Origin: Cornus controversa
Lineage: Eukaryota; Streptophyta; Magnoliopsida; Cornales; Cornaceae
Reading direction: 5' to 3'
DNA length: 64,000 nt
NCBI GenBank assembly: GCA_026545225.1
Contig: CM048850.1
Location: 4,464,001 to 4,528,000, forward strand
Shown here: positions 45,601-55,313 of the stretch, piece after piece
How the letters are laid out: the number at the start of each line of letters is the position of its first letter
Numbering within the stretch: position 1 is the stretch's first letter
Translations under genes and position numbers: made by a program
Notes under the pieces: model-generated
What the model saw: only the letters and a program-made list of their open reading frames with translations
The model's database searches: none
Told to the model about the DNA's origin: nothing

Positions 45601-47376
45601 GGTCCTTTAGTGGTCCAAGGTATATTTCTGGTGTATAGCTCTTGGGCACATGTATTGATTGATTTAGGTGCATCTTATTCATTTATTTCTACACTATTTG
45701 TACATGCCTTGGGGCTAGAGATTAGTCCATTGGGTAGAGCAGTTTATGTTGATATGCCAGTAGGCGGTGTTCGACATGTAAAACGTGATAAAATAATATG
45801 TAATAGTGTCTTTGTTGTTTTACACCTCGACAAAAGAGAATTTATAAAAACCAACAAATACTCTACTAAAATTAGTAAAGTGGTGAGTAGGGGTCGAACC
45901 CACAGAGACTGCGTTGGTTTCATTGTTAAGCTATCAAGATCTTGTCTAATTTAATTGAAAAAGAATTTATTTTGTTTTTAGTTCTAAGGTGCTGAAATTA
46001 AATGAAATGAAATACAACATAAATAAATGGTAGACACTGGAGAGAGGGTCCTGGGAATTGACTTCACCACTAACCTTCTGACAATGACAATTGTACTAAT
46101 TTGGGATGTTTAATCTATGCATTCAGAAAAGAATGGCTACAAGCCAAATTCAGTTCTATCAAGAGGATTCATTCAACATACAATTAAGCATAACTCATCT
46201 TCGCTTAGCATGACCTATACATCAGACTAACTAATGATATGATAACCCATCTTACCTTAGTACGCATTATAAAAACTCTAAATTAAATGATCTATGAAAA
46301 CTATTGTGTAACCTGTCTTAACAAAATCACAGAAGTTGAAAAGAACTAAACCCTAATCACTGCAAAATTGCATTCATTCTACAAGAACAAAAGTAAACAT
46401 GCAATGAAACAATACATTCAAATTGAAAGCAATAGCACAGCTATTGTTTATGTCTCGGTTATACAATCAATGCACAAAATAAATAATTCCCAAATTAATA
46501 TACAAACTAAAACATTGAAAGACAGGTTAGGGTTACATCACTTCCCCGGAATGGTGTTTAGCCGCTCATGATCGGAGGTCTAGGCTTGAACGATGATGAA
46601 GTTGCCGTCGTCTTGCCCGTATCGTCATGAATCGCCTCTGTATATCTCTCTCTGCTTCCCCCCTCCAAAATACCCTAGTTTTCTCCTCTTTTTCTCTCTT
46701 TTATTCAGCAAAGCAAATACAAACGGGACACCTCACCTCCCAAAGTGTCAAATGCACATAAGAAAATGGCACATGCGCCTCAAAAGTGGCATTTGCACCC
46801 AAAAAGTGGCAGCTGCGCAAATAGGGCAGAACGTTGCCTTAAACGTCCGTTTTAGGAAATTTTTGTGAAATATGAAATTGTACAGAATTGAATTTCCTTT
46901 AACTAATGTAGAGTTTGGGTCATTTTAACAATTGTGTACGGAGTTATGATCTGAATACCAACAAGGGTCCAGGACTTTTTAGGCCTGAATTGGCCCAATC
47001 TTCAATGTGAATAGGCGTAGCAGCATCTGTAGCCCAAGTGCACCATTATTAATTAGAATTACCCTTAATCACCTGAAATTCTGAAAAGATTAAAATTATT
47101 AATAAAAACATGAAATAAATATCAGTAAGACACTAATTCATATAATTTTAGGGGCGCTAAATATGCAATATTCATTACTTATCAGGCGATATGGTGATAC
47201 TTGATAGAGTGTGTTGGGGATGTGCTATTGAGGTAGCCGGGAAGACAATACAGTTCGATTTCATTTTCCTAGACATGAGTAATTTTGACATTATACTTGG
47301 GATGGATTGGTTGTCAAATTTTGTGGGGGATCGGAGTGATTCCTACACTTTGCCATGTTATGGCATCAGTAGTTGA
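45601..47376 (+). pseudogene. pol: protease of element W, interrupted by a solo LTR
   Basis: The first part (45601-45767) has VQGIFLVYSSWAHVLIDLGASYSFI; the second (47185-47376) has the VILDRVCWGCAIEV and FIFLDMSNFDIILGMDWL landmarks. Between them is the solo LTR 45768-47184. Homology to X and Y proteases is clear. Fossil. Confidence 0.85.
45768..47184 (-). mobile_element. solo Athila-like LTR in the protease of W
   Basis: 1417 bp bounded on the plus strand by TGTTCGACATG and CATTACTTATCA, flanked by the near-identical target duplication GGCGG / GGCGA (45763-45767, 47185-47189). In the minus direction it starts TGATAAGTAATGAATATTGC like an Athila LTR. It contains GGGGTCGAACCCACAGAGA and ACTTCACCACTAAC pieces also seen in the T/S LTRs. 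No internal region is attached, so it is a solo LTR. It belongs to a third Athila-like family. Confidence 0.9.
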
Positions 47377-48310
47377 GAGCGAAATAGTTTCATCTTAGCT
47401 AGTTTATTAGCCAAGAGAGATGATATGCCGAGAGAGGAGTACCTGGTGGTGGTATGTGAGTACTTAGATGTCTTTCCGAAGGATTTAAGAGATTTGCCTC
47501 CCAAACGAGAGGTGGAGTTTGGGATTGATCTTATACCCGGTATGACGCCCATTTCTATGGCACCATATCGGATGGCACCAGCTGAGTTAGTGGAATTAAA
47601 GCACCAATTGGATGATTTGAAAGCCAAAGGCTTTATTAGACAGAGTGCATCACCGTGGGGAGCACCGATGTTATTTGCGAAGAAGAAATATGGTTATTTG
47701 AGATTGTGCATTGATTACTGAAAGTTAAATCATGTGACAATCAAGAACAAATATTCATTACCGATGATAGATGACTTATTTGATCAATTGAATGAATCTC
47801 ACTATTTTTCTAAAATTAATTTAAGGTCGGGATATTACCAAGGATAAGGATATTCATAAAATGGCTTTTCGTATATGGTATGGACATTATGAGTTCCTTG
47901 TAATGCCATATGGTTTAACTAATGCACTGGTGACATTTATGGACTTAATGAACCGCGCATTTTATGAGTATCTTAATACCTTTGTGGTAGTGTTTGTGGA
48001 TGATATACTTGTGCACTTATCTTCAGAGGACGAGCATGAGTCACACTTGAGGATAGTTTTGCAAATTCTTAGAAAGCACCGATTGTACATCAAGTATGAA
48101 AAGTGTGAGTTTTGGCTCCAAGAGGTGAAATTCCTTGGGCATGTCATTTTCGAAGGTGGAGTTTCAGTTGGTCCATCTAAGATCAAGGTCGTGATGAGTT
48201 GGGAGAGTCCGAAGAGTGTCTTCGAGATTCGAAGTTTTCTTGGGTTGGCAGGCTACTATAGGAGAGTTGTGAATGACTTCTCTAGTATTACAGCACCTAT
48301 GACATGACTC
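47377..48310 (+). pseudogene. pol: reverse transcriptase of element W
   Basis: Chromovirus RT in order: [77 protein letters not shown], the catalytic [19 protein letters not shown], and the closing [21 protein letters not shown] and [12 protein letters not shown]. Spacer residues differ slightly from the X copy, so X and W are separate elements. Broken in about two places. Confidence 0.9.
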
Positions 48311-48945
48311 ACTCGTAAGGGTGTGAAGTTTGTGTGGAATGAGGCATGTGACTTAACTTTCTGTGAATTAAAGAAGCGGTGAACCATAACTCCTATTTTG
48401 GTGATACCTGAGTGTGGCTTGGGATATGTGAATTATTGTGATGCTTCGGGGAGTAGGCTAAGTTGTGTGTTGATGCAATTTGACTGAGTAATTGCTTATG
48501 GGTCTATACAATTAAAGACTCACGAGCATAATTATCCTATGCATGACATAGAGCTAGTAGCGGTGATCTTTGCTTTGAAAGGGTGGAGACACTACTTGTA
48601 TGGTGAGAAATTTGAAGTGTATTAGGATCACAAGAGTCTCAAATACCTTTTCTCCTAAAAGGACTTGAACATGAGACAGAGGCAATGGGTCGACTACATG
48701 GAAGATTACAATTCGGGGAAGGCAAATTTAGTGGCGGATGCATTGAGCAGGAAGTCTCATGGGACTCCAGTTAGCATAGCCATTCAGGAATGGAAAATGA
48801 TGAAAGATTTCTCAGAGTTGGGATTGCATTTCAGCAATGATAGTAAACCAACTACGTTGTTTAGCTTGGTTGCTCAACCTATGCTTGTGAGCAAGGTGAT
48901 TGAGGCACAGAAGAGGGATAGTGAGTTGGAGTCTATTCACTCATA
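48311..48945 (+). pseudogene. pol: RNase H and linker of element W
   Basis: YCDASGSRLSCVLMQFD-like, [31 protein letters not shown], and LNMRQRQWVDYMEDYN...NLVADALSRKSH identify the RNase H and its C-terminal linker as in Tekay-like elements. Broken in a few places. Confidence 0.85.
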
Positions 48946-49664
48946 GATTGTTAATGGTACGATAATGAGAGATTGGACCTTGTATTCCGATGGGGGTCTA
49001 TGATTCAGAGGGTTAATGGTCGTTCCTTCTGATTGTCGTGATGATGTATTATGGGAGTTTCATCTTTCTCATTTTGTAGTGCGCCCTGGTGGAACCAAAA
49101 TATACCACAATGTGAGACGCCAATATTGGTGGCGAGGTATGAAAAAGGATGTAGCATAGTTTGTAGCAAGATGTCTTACTTGTCAACAAGTAAAGATAGA
49201 ACATCAAAAGTCAGCTGGGTTGCTACAACCATTACCAGTGGTAGAATGAAAATGAGAACATATTACCATAGATTTTGTGATGAGCCTTCTAAGATCGAAC
49301 AAGGGCAATGATACTGTCTGGGTTGTTGTGGACAGCTTGACCAAAACAGCTCACTTTTTGCCTATGAGATTGAATGATGATGTGAGAAGGCTCAGTAAGT
49401 AATATGTAGAGCAAATTATGAGGTTATATGGGTTCCAGTGTCCATTATGTCGGATAAGGATCCACGGTTCACTTTGAGATTTTGGCAGAGACTCTAGACG
49501 GTGTTGGACACCAAGTTGCATTTTTAGACTAATGGACAGTCAGAGTGTACGATTCAAATATTTGAGGATATGCTTCATGCTTCTATTCTTGATTGTGGCG
49601 ATGGTTGGGAGGACCATTTGCCACTTGTGAAGTTTGTGTACAACAATAGTTATCAGACCAGTAT
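48946..49664 (+). pseudogene. pol: integrase (N-terminal and core part) of element W
   Basis: The zinc-binding region around 49058-49200 (H...HPG-like turn, ARCLTCQQVK) is followed by core pieces including the ITIDFV region at 49255-49280, VWVVVDSLTKTAHFLPMR at 49317-49365 and YNNSYQTS at 49640-49664. The MITE begins inside this segment; the rest of integrase and the 3' LTR of W would lie right of the window, beyond the S array. Broken in several places. Confidence 0.8.
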
Positions 49665-50301
49665 CAGGGATGGCAACGGGGCAGGTATGCCAAAACCCTA
49701 CCCCACCCCGTCAAGGAAATACTAAATCCATCTCCCATTAAGAACCCTAACGGGATTGTCGTAAGCATACCACCACCGCCCCATTTAGAGAAAGAGAGGA
49801 ATAACAAAATCTTTAAAATTCTTTACTTTATTCGCTTTAAATTCGATGTTTAGGCTAAATGTATCCAAACGATGATACAACACCCCTACAGTCAAAACCC
49901 CAATATATAGGACCAAAGAAAATAACACAAAAATACATACATATGTAGATGGAGATAGAAACGATTTTGGTCTTCAAGAATTTTTTTTAATATAGATCTA
50001 TTATGTACATAAGATAGAGAGAGTTCTCTTTTAGCCATAACATAAAAAGAGAAACAGAGCAGAACAAGGTAACTCTAGTGGCTGCCATATATCTAATATA
50101 CTATATTTATATAACTAATATAATAATAAAAGAAATGGCACATTTCATACAATTATGTCACTATATATATATATATATATAATCGAGCGGGGCGGGGTAC
50201 TAGGCAGGTTTTCTTAAAAAAACCATACCCGCCCCTACTCCTATTAGGGGCGGACCAAATCCCCTCCATTAGGGGCGGAGCGGGGCGGAGGAAATTGCCA
50301 C
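49665..50301. mobile_element. hAT-like MITE in the W integrase
   Basis: A roughly 637-bp stretch that interrupts the integrase. The left end reads CAGGGATGGCAACGGGG; the right end, reverse complemented, reads GGTGGCAATTTCCTCCGCCCCG. These imperfect GC-rich terminal inverted repeats (core GRTGGCAAY) resemble the TAGGGATGGCAA-type ends of plant hAT elements. The interior is AT-rich, with no transposase frame. The last bases of the right terminal repeat are replaced by the S LTR at 50302, so an 8-bp target duplication cannot be confirmed here. Confidence 0.6.
50163..50181. repeat. TA microsatellite
   Basis: An uninterrupted TA run of about nine units inside the MITE. Confidence 0.9.
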
Positions 50302-51814
50302 CGATTCGTGTGTGAGTGTGACTCAAAAAGTATATCAATTAAAAATTTCCACACTTTGCAATAGAACGAATTCCTTGCAGAATAGGGCTATCGAAAGGGG
50401 TATCGTACCTCAGGGATTATGGTCTGATGAGTTGGAATACTGAATTAATTCTAATTAAATTTAAGAGAAAAGAATTTTGATTTTTAAACTAATTAAAAAG
50501 TAAAATAAAATCAATCAAAGTAATTAGAAAGTGAAGATAATATGAGAGAAATCTAGGGTATTTGACTTCACCACTAACTCCACAATCAATGGTCAATTGA
50601 ATCAGCTATGGGGAATTACATCATGCATAAGTGGTGTCGGTGGCTACAAGCTCACCTTCATCCATCAAGAAGATAACATATGATTAAGGCTAAGTCATGG
50701 ACTATCTTCGATTGGCATGGGCCATCTACCTAACTACTCTAATCTAGGGTGTAGTATGGTTCATCTTCTCTAGGCATAATCCATCAAAGCTTTTAATGAT
50801 ATATTCAGTGATTACCATTGTGTAATAATCGCTCTCATGATCACAGAAAATAAGAGAGATTGAGTTCAATAACAACAACTAAATATCTAAGACAAGATAA
50901 GAAATCATTAAAACTGAATTTACAAGACTTTTATTGCTCAATTCTATAATAAGAATCCTCTAAATTACACAATCTATGCATGTATATAAAGGTCCCCAAT
51001 AATTAAAACAATCAAACCATTGATGCTTTGTTAGGGCTACATCAAAACCCTAGTGGATGAACTAGCCGCTCATGGTAGAAGCAGAAGCTTCAACTGTTGA
51101 GGAAGAAGGTATCATCTTCATGAATTACGCATATGACTTCGTTCTCCAATGGCTCTGCAAGTATGTCTTCTGTTCTGTCCTCAGCCCTCTCAGACTCTCC
51201 AATCTCTGTATTCTTCCCCCCCCCCTTTAACTCAGCCTCCAATTCTTCACTTTATACCCTAAGAGAATACACCAAAATCCTAATCCAATTAGGAATTAAT
51301 TAGGTTTTCCCGCAGCACTAATCAGGTGGGTTTTTCCTACTGACATTCGGCCCAATTTTTGACCCACTAGAAGTCCAATTCACGAACTTTTTGTGAAATA
51401 CAAAAGTGTGCAAAATTAAATTTTGTTCAATTCGATGTAAAAATGAAGTCAATTTGAGGCTCGAAAATAAGACTTTTGGTCCATTTTTCAAAATGGGATT
51501 AAGACTGTATTATGCGCAGATTTGGGCTTCAGGCCCGAAACTTTCTTAAGCAGCTGTAATTCTCTTGGACCTCTTCCTTGGGCTGATTTGAGTTGACATA
51601 AATATTTAAATGAATCTCCTTGATGTAGGTTTCATCTAACCATTTTGGATGTCTTCTTTAAAAGCCCAAAATCATGGTTTTAACTGAAATAATCATTAAG
51701 GCCCTGCAAATACAGAAAACACTAAAACAAGGTAAAATAACAAAATAATATATCACTAAGAAGATAAAATACATAAGTTAAGAGGTTAGAATGCGTAACA
51801 TTCAACGCCTATCA
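50302..51814 (-). repeat. S-array LTR 1
   Basis: In the minus direction it starts TGATAGGCGTTGAATG at 51814 and ends ...CACACACGAATC at the left boundary. 1513 bp. By hand it differs from LTR 2 at about four places: the left-most base, two substitutions near 50388 and 50477, and a C run of 10 against 9 near 51216. Confidence 0.95.
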
Positions 51815-51829
51815 CACCCCCAAACTTAC
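51815..51829 (-). other. polypurine tract of S unit 1
   Basis: The minus strand reads GTAAGTTTGGGGGTG before the LTR start TGATAGG. The same tract recurs at 56826-56840 and 61837-61851. Similar AAGTTTGGGGG motifs occur internally near 53079, 53216 and 54731. Confidence 0.85.
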
Positions 51830-53468
51830 ATATTGCTAGTCCCTTAGCAATAGAATAAAATAAAACTAAAATAAAGAAACTACTAAACACTACCTAAACT
51901 ACCCAGCTCCACTTTCGTGGGAGAAACGATTGCATTTAGCATATGCAACAAGTCTTTAAACTCCTAGGTTCCCCCTAATGGACGAGTATAGTCTTGTGAG
52001 GGTTTCCAGAAATGTTACCCACAAACATTCAAAACTCTGTTTCAACATTAATTCAAGAAGAAGATTACAATACATAGTTACAAACTTGCATTCAAGAATA
52101 ATTTCAAACTTTCAAATTCCACAATTCAAAGCAATGGTCCCCACACATAATTCACATCAACGTATCTCAAAATAATCAAGTCTAGCTCTCTCGTGTAAAG
52201 TGAACTAGCAGTCCTCTCATGTAGCATAACCCAGCTCTAAATATATTAAGGCACATACCCCTTCAACTCACTAGCTCCCCTCATTGAAATCATACTTCCA
52301 AACATGAATACATGACTTCTTTTTTCTATTTTTTTTCTTTTTCATTGCTTTATTAGTTGTGCAATGTCTTGATCTATTAAGCTTTCTGAAATATCCATAT
52401 AGCAACCTTTCAATCAGTGACTCCCAAACTAGATGGCTTTAGGGCACTAGGCTTAAAGATACCCCGAAGAACCTAATTACTCGAATCAATCAGGCTACAA
52501 ATCAAGACAACCAACGCTCATCTTTTCTCACCCTTTCACTTTTGACGCGAACACTCCGTGCTTCCTGAGGCATAAAGGCCCAGTTACTCATAAAAAAGAT
52601 CAAATTGATTTGTTTATTCATCACTTTTTTCCTTCTTTTTTTTTCTTTTTTTTCATTTAAGTCAAGTAAAACATATCATCGGTACTCATTCTCAAGAGAT
52701 ACTAATTAATATCAAGCATATGTAACTCAATAACTCAAAGCATAAGTAAATACCCCATAAAATTATGCTAGTGTTTTCATGCATGTAAGGAAACTAAAAT
52801 CAATCACTCCAAAACATGTTATTGCAAACCATGATTAAAACCACTTAATTTAAACCATAGTTTCCAAGAATTTAAAACATACTCAAAAATTACAAGTTAT
52901 GCACCTACATAAGGTATTAATCCCTTGAATAATGTTAAAACATTCTATCTAAAAACAAAACAAAATAAAATAAAATAAATAAACTAAGAAAATAAAATAA
53001 ACAAAAACCCTAAAATAAGAAGAATTTCACAAAAATTTCCCCCAAAATGAAATAAAGCACATAAATAGGCATCGCCTCACCCCCAAACTTAAATTGTACA
53101 TTGTCCCCAATATACACCAATCAAAACATAGAGAAGGGTAAAAACGATGTTACCAGGACCATGGAGTAGTGGAAAGAAAATATAGCAAACCAATATAATG
53201 AAGGTAATGCAAGCACACCCCCAAACTTGGATGTTACAACCTGTCAAAACAAACCACTATACCCCAAAGTACAAGTGAAATAGTATGGGTAAAAATAAAT
53301 ATGAAAGAGAAAAATCCTAAATAAAAGAAAATTTCTTTTTTTTTATTGTTATATTTTTTTTTTAAATAAAAATCTAACTACAGAAAGAAAAATAAAAATA
53401 AAATACAAAAGATAGTTACCTTCCTGTCAAGGATGTGGTGGTGACTGAGCATCTGGATCCAAGTTCGC

Positions 53469-54599
53469 TTAGTGCATCAGTGCACGCAGCATCCTCCTCA
53501 TCTCCTGTTGATCCTGGCGAGTTTCACGAAAGTGATCCGCCATCTCAGTCCTCATAGCTCCAAACTGTGTGGAAACCTCTGTCTGTAGAGTGCCAAACTG
53601 GGCAGTCAACCCAGCAATCTGCCCTTCTGCGTCCATCTCCTCTGGATCTTCCACCGGTGGTGGTATATCTACAGGTTCCCCTCCCTGGGCCAATCGAGAC
53701 ACTTCACTAAGCGCAGCTATGACTCTCTGGTGCATATGAGATTGGCTCAAATTCCAGTCATGCGAGCCATAATGAATATCATGTGAAAAGGCGAGCTCGT
53801 CTTCATGGACTGCATACCCTTGTGCAATAAGCAACTGATGAATGATAGTGGGGAATGGAAACTCCCAGTCACTTGCACTGTCCGGTGCTTTGGCCACAAC
53901 TTTGGAATAGAACTTTTCCATCTGGCCCCAGACAATCTGTGGGAATGACAGCCAATGTCCAAAATGTATGGCATATAAGGATCTAAGGAACTCTTGACGT
54001 CTCTCAGTTTTATGTCCAATAAGACATATATTCTTGAGTAAAACAGCATCAAGGAACCATAAGTGATTTGGCATAGAAGACTTCAAAGCTGCATTCCTTT
54101 TCGGTCCAGAAAATTGATTAGCACACAAACGTGCAACCAAATTACCCACTGACAAGTCATCGGGTAGAGGAGTATAGATATGAGTCAAATCGTCTGGGCA
54201 CTCATGAGGATAACCCATAGTAATAGCAATGGATGACATATCCACCTGAACTACTGTTCCATCTACTGAAGAAATAAGCACATCCCGCTCATTAGGTTTT
54301 GGTATTAAGTTCTGATAAAATACCTTGACAAGGCTCGGGTAGATAGTAGAAGAGAGTGGAACAAAAATCGATGCCGACAGATGACGACAAATGTCAGAAA
54401 TCCCCCATCGTGTCTCGGGAAACATACCATAGAGTTCGGCGATGTCAAACGTTGTTTCAAAATTCAAGGCCCTTGGATGCCATCGCTCATCAATACCATC
54501 TCGGCGAGATCTTGAAGAATCGGGTGTTGGATTATGCCTTGCTCGGCGAGGATTGCGTGAGCTTGAAGCACCTTGGTGACTTGCTCTCTTCGGTGCCAT
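53469..54599 (-). CDS. env-position ORF of S unit 1 (376 aa, whole)
   Basis: Uninterrupted ORF, the only coding region of the S element. The N-terminus is basic and Ser/Arg-rich (MAPKRASHQGASSSRNPRRARH, residues 1-35), suggestive of a nuclear or nucleic-acid-binding tail. The globular middle (about 45-265) includes TIYPSLVKVFYQNLIPKP, ISSVDGTVVQVDMSSIAITMGYPHECP, RLCANQFSGPK and HLWFLDAVLLKNI. It is the domain often labelled putative plant transposon protein in Athila env-position ORFs. The acidic/proline segment PPPVEDPEEMDAEG (about 312-326) precedes a coiled-coil-like C-terminus (LTAQFGTLQTEVSTQFGAMRTEMADHF). No signal peptide or transmembrane helix is evident, so it does not look like an envelope glycoprotein. 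Function unknown. T carries a decayed homologue. Confidence 0.85.
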   Translation of the reverse strand: MAPKRASHQGASSSRNPRRARHNPTPDSSRSRRDGIDERWHPRALNFETTFDIAELYGMFPETRWGISDICRHLSASIFVPLSSTIYPSLVKVFYQNLIPKPNERDVLISSVDGTVVQVDMSSIAITMGYPHECPDDLTHIYTPLPDDLSVGNLVARLCANQFSGPKRNAALKSSMPNHLWFLDAVLLKNICLIGHKTERRQEFLRSLYAIHFGHWLSFPQIVWGQMEKFYSKVVAKAPDSASDWEFPFPTIIHQLLIAQGYAVHEDELAFSHDIHYGSHDWNLSQSHMHQRVIAALSEVSRLAQGGEPVDIPPPVEDPEEMDAEGQIAGLTAQFGTLQTEVSTQFGAMRTEMADHFRETRQDQQEMRRMLRALMH

Positions 54600-55049
54600 A
54601 GAAATAGAAAAAAATTGGTTGAGGAATTAAACCAAACACTTGGCGTGCACAATTGAATTGTATCCTTCAACCTCCTCTTTTTGTCACTTTTTTCACTCAA
54701 ATTGAATAATTAAATTCACCAATGAAATCCCCCAAACTTGGTCTTCAAAAGCCCTCAAAAAGATTTGCACAATTTTGCCAAAGAAAAACTTCACTTACTT
54801 TGATGTAGAACTTGAAAAAGTGAGAGTTTCCTTGAGAACTAGTGAGGATCAATCTGGTTTTGATGTTGATGTTGATGATGATCAATGTTAAATACTTGTT
54901 TAAGAATCACCAATTAAAGAAAATAAATTCCCGATTCAAGTAGGACTTAAATTGGGGCTCAAAGAGGTCAAGGAAGTAAGTAGTAGCATCAAAATAGGAG
55001 AAAGAGGCTTTAAATACCAAAAAATTTAGGGCAGCCCATATTTTTGCCC
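54600..55049 (-). mobile_element. leader of S unit 1 between palindromes and ORF
   Basis: Noncoding AT-rich leader of about 450 bp with an AAGTTTGGGGG motif near 54731 and a short GATGTT run near 54860-54880. The same leader, with the GATGTT run at about 25825, occurs in T. Nothing else was recognised. Confidence 0.7.
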
Positions 55050-55162
55050 TGAGCGATCGATCCCCCTAGCCATGGGCGATCGATCGCCCACCTGCTGGTG
55101 GGTGTCCTTTTGAAACATCATGGGGCGATCGATCCCTTTCCAATGGGGCGATCGATCCCCCT
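55050..55162. repeat. GGGCGATCGATCGCCC palindrome cluster of S unit 1
   Basis: A perfect GGGCGATCGATCGCCC at 55074-55089, with GAGCGATCGATCCCCC, GGGGCGATCGATCCC and GGGGCGATCGATCCCCC copies around it. Two CCATCGCCCAAGG phrases follow at about 55184 and 55226. The cluster recurs 5011 bp to the right. Confidence 0.95.
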
Positions 55163-55313
55163 TCTGGTAGCCTATTGGACCCTCCATCGCCCAAGGTCGA
55201 CCGAGACATGTATTTTTGGAGTCTCCATCGCCCAAGGTAGATCGAGAGCACGTTTTTTCACCCATCTTGAGTCCAAATACCTCGGTGCACCTCTTGGCAA
55301 CAGCGCCAAAAAT

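Larger units (their letters stand above)
51815..55313 (-). mobile_element. S-array internal region 1 (env-position-only Athila derivative)
   Basis: In the minus direction: primer-like ATTTTTGGCGCTGTTGCC next to LTR 2, palindrome cluster 55050-55162, a noncoding leader, the 376-residue ORF at 53469-54599, a 3' noncoding region with the conserved block 52352-52582, and the tract GTAAGTTTGGGGGTG before LTR 1. No gag or pol is present. The primer site matches Z/T for only about 14 bases before passing into sequence that in T lies after RNase H. Movement would need proteins from another element. Confidence 0.9.

Noticed and set aside
45890-45915. tRNA T-arm-like GGGGTCGAACCC
   Set aside because: No acceptor, D or anticodon arms flank it. 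The phrase is a conserved piece of Athila-like LTRs and recurs in altered form in the Z, T and S LTRs.
50985-51000. TATATAAAGG as TATA box of the S LTR
   Set aside because: The motif reads on the plus strand whereas the element is transcribed from the minus strand. The minus-strand reading TTTATATACAT is only a weak match and is not preserved in Z.
54356-54601. Open frame on the plus strand opposite the S ORF start
   Set aside because: It is an antisense shadow of the conserved minus-strand ORF, with no family resemblance.
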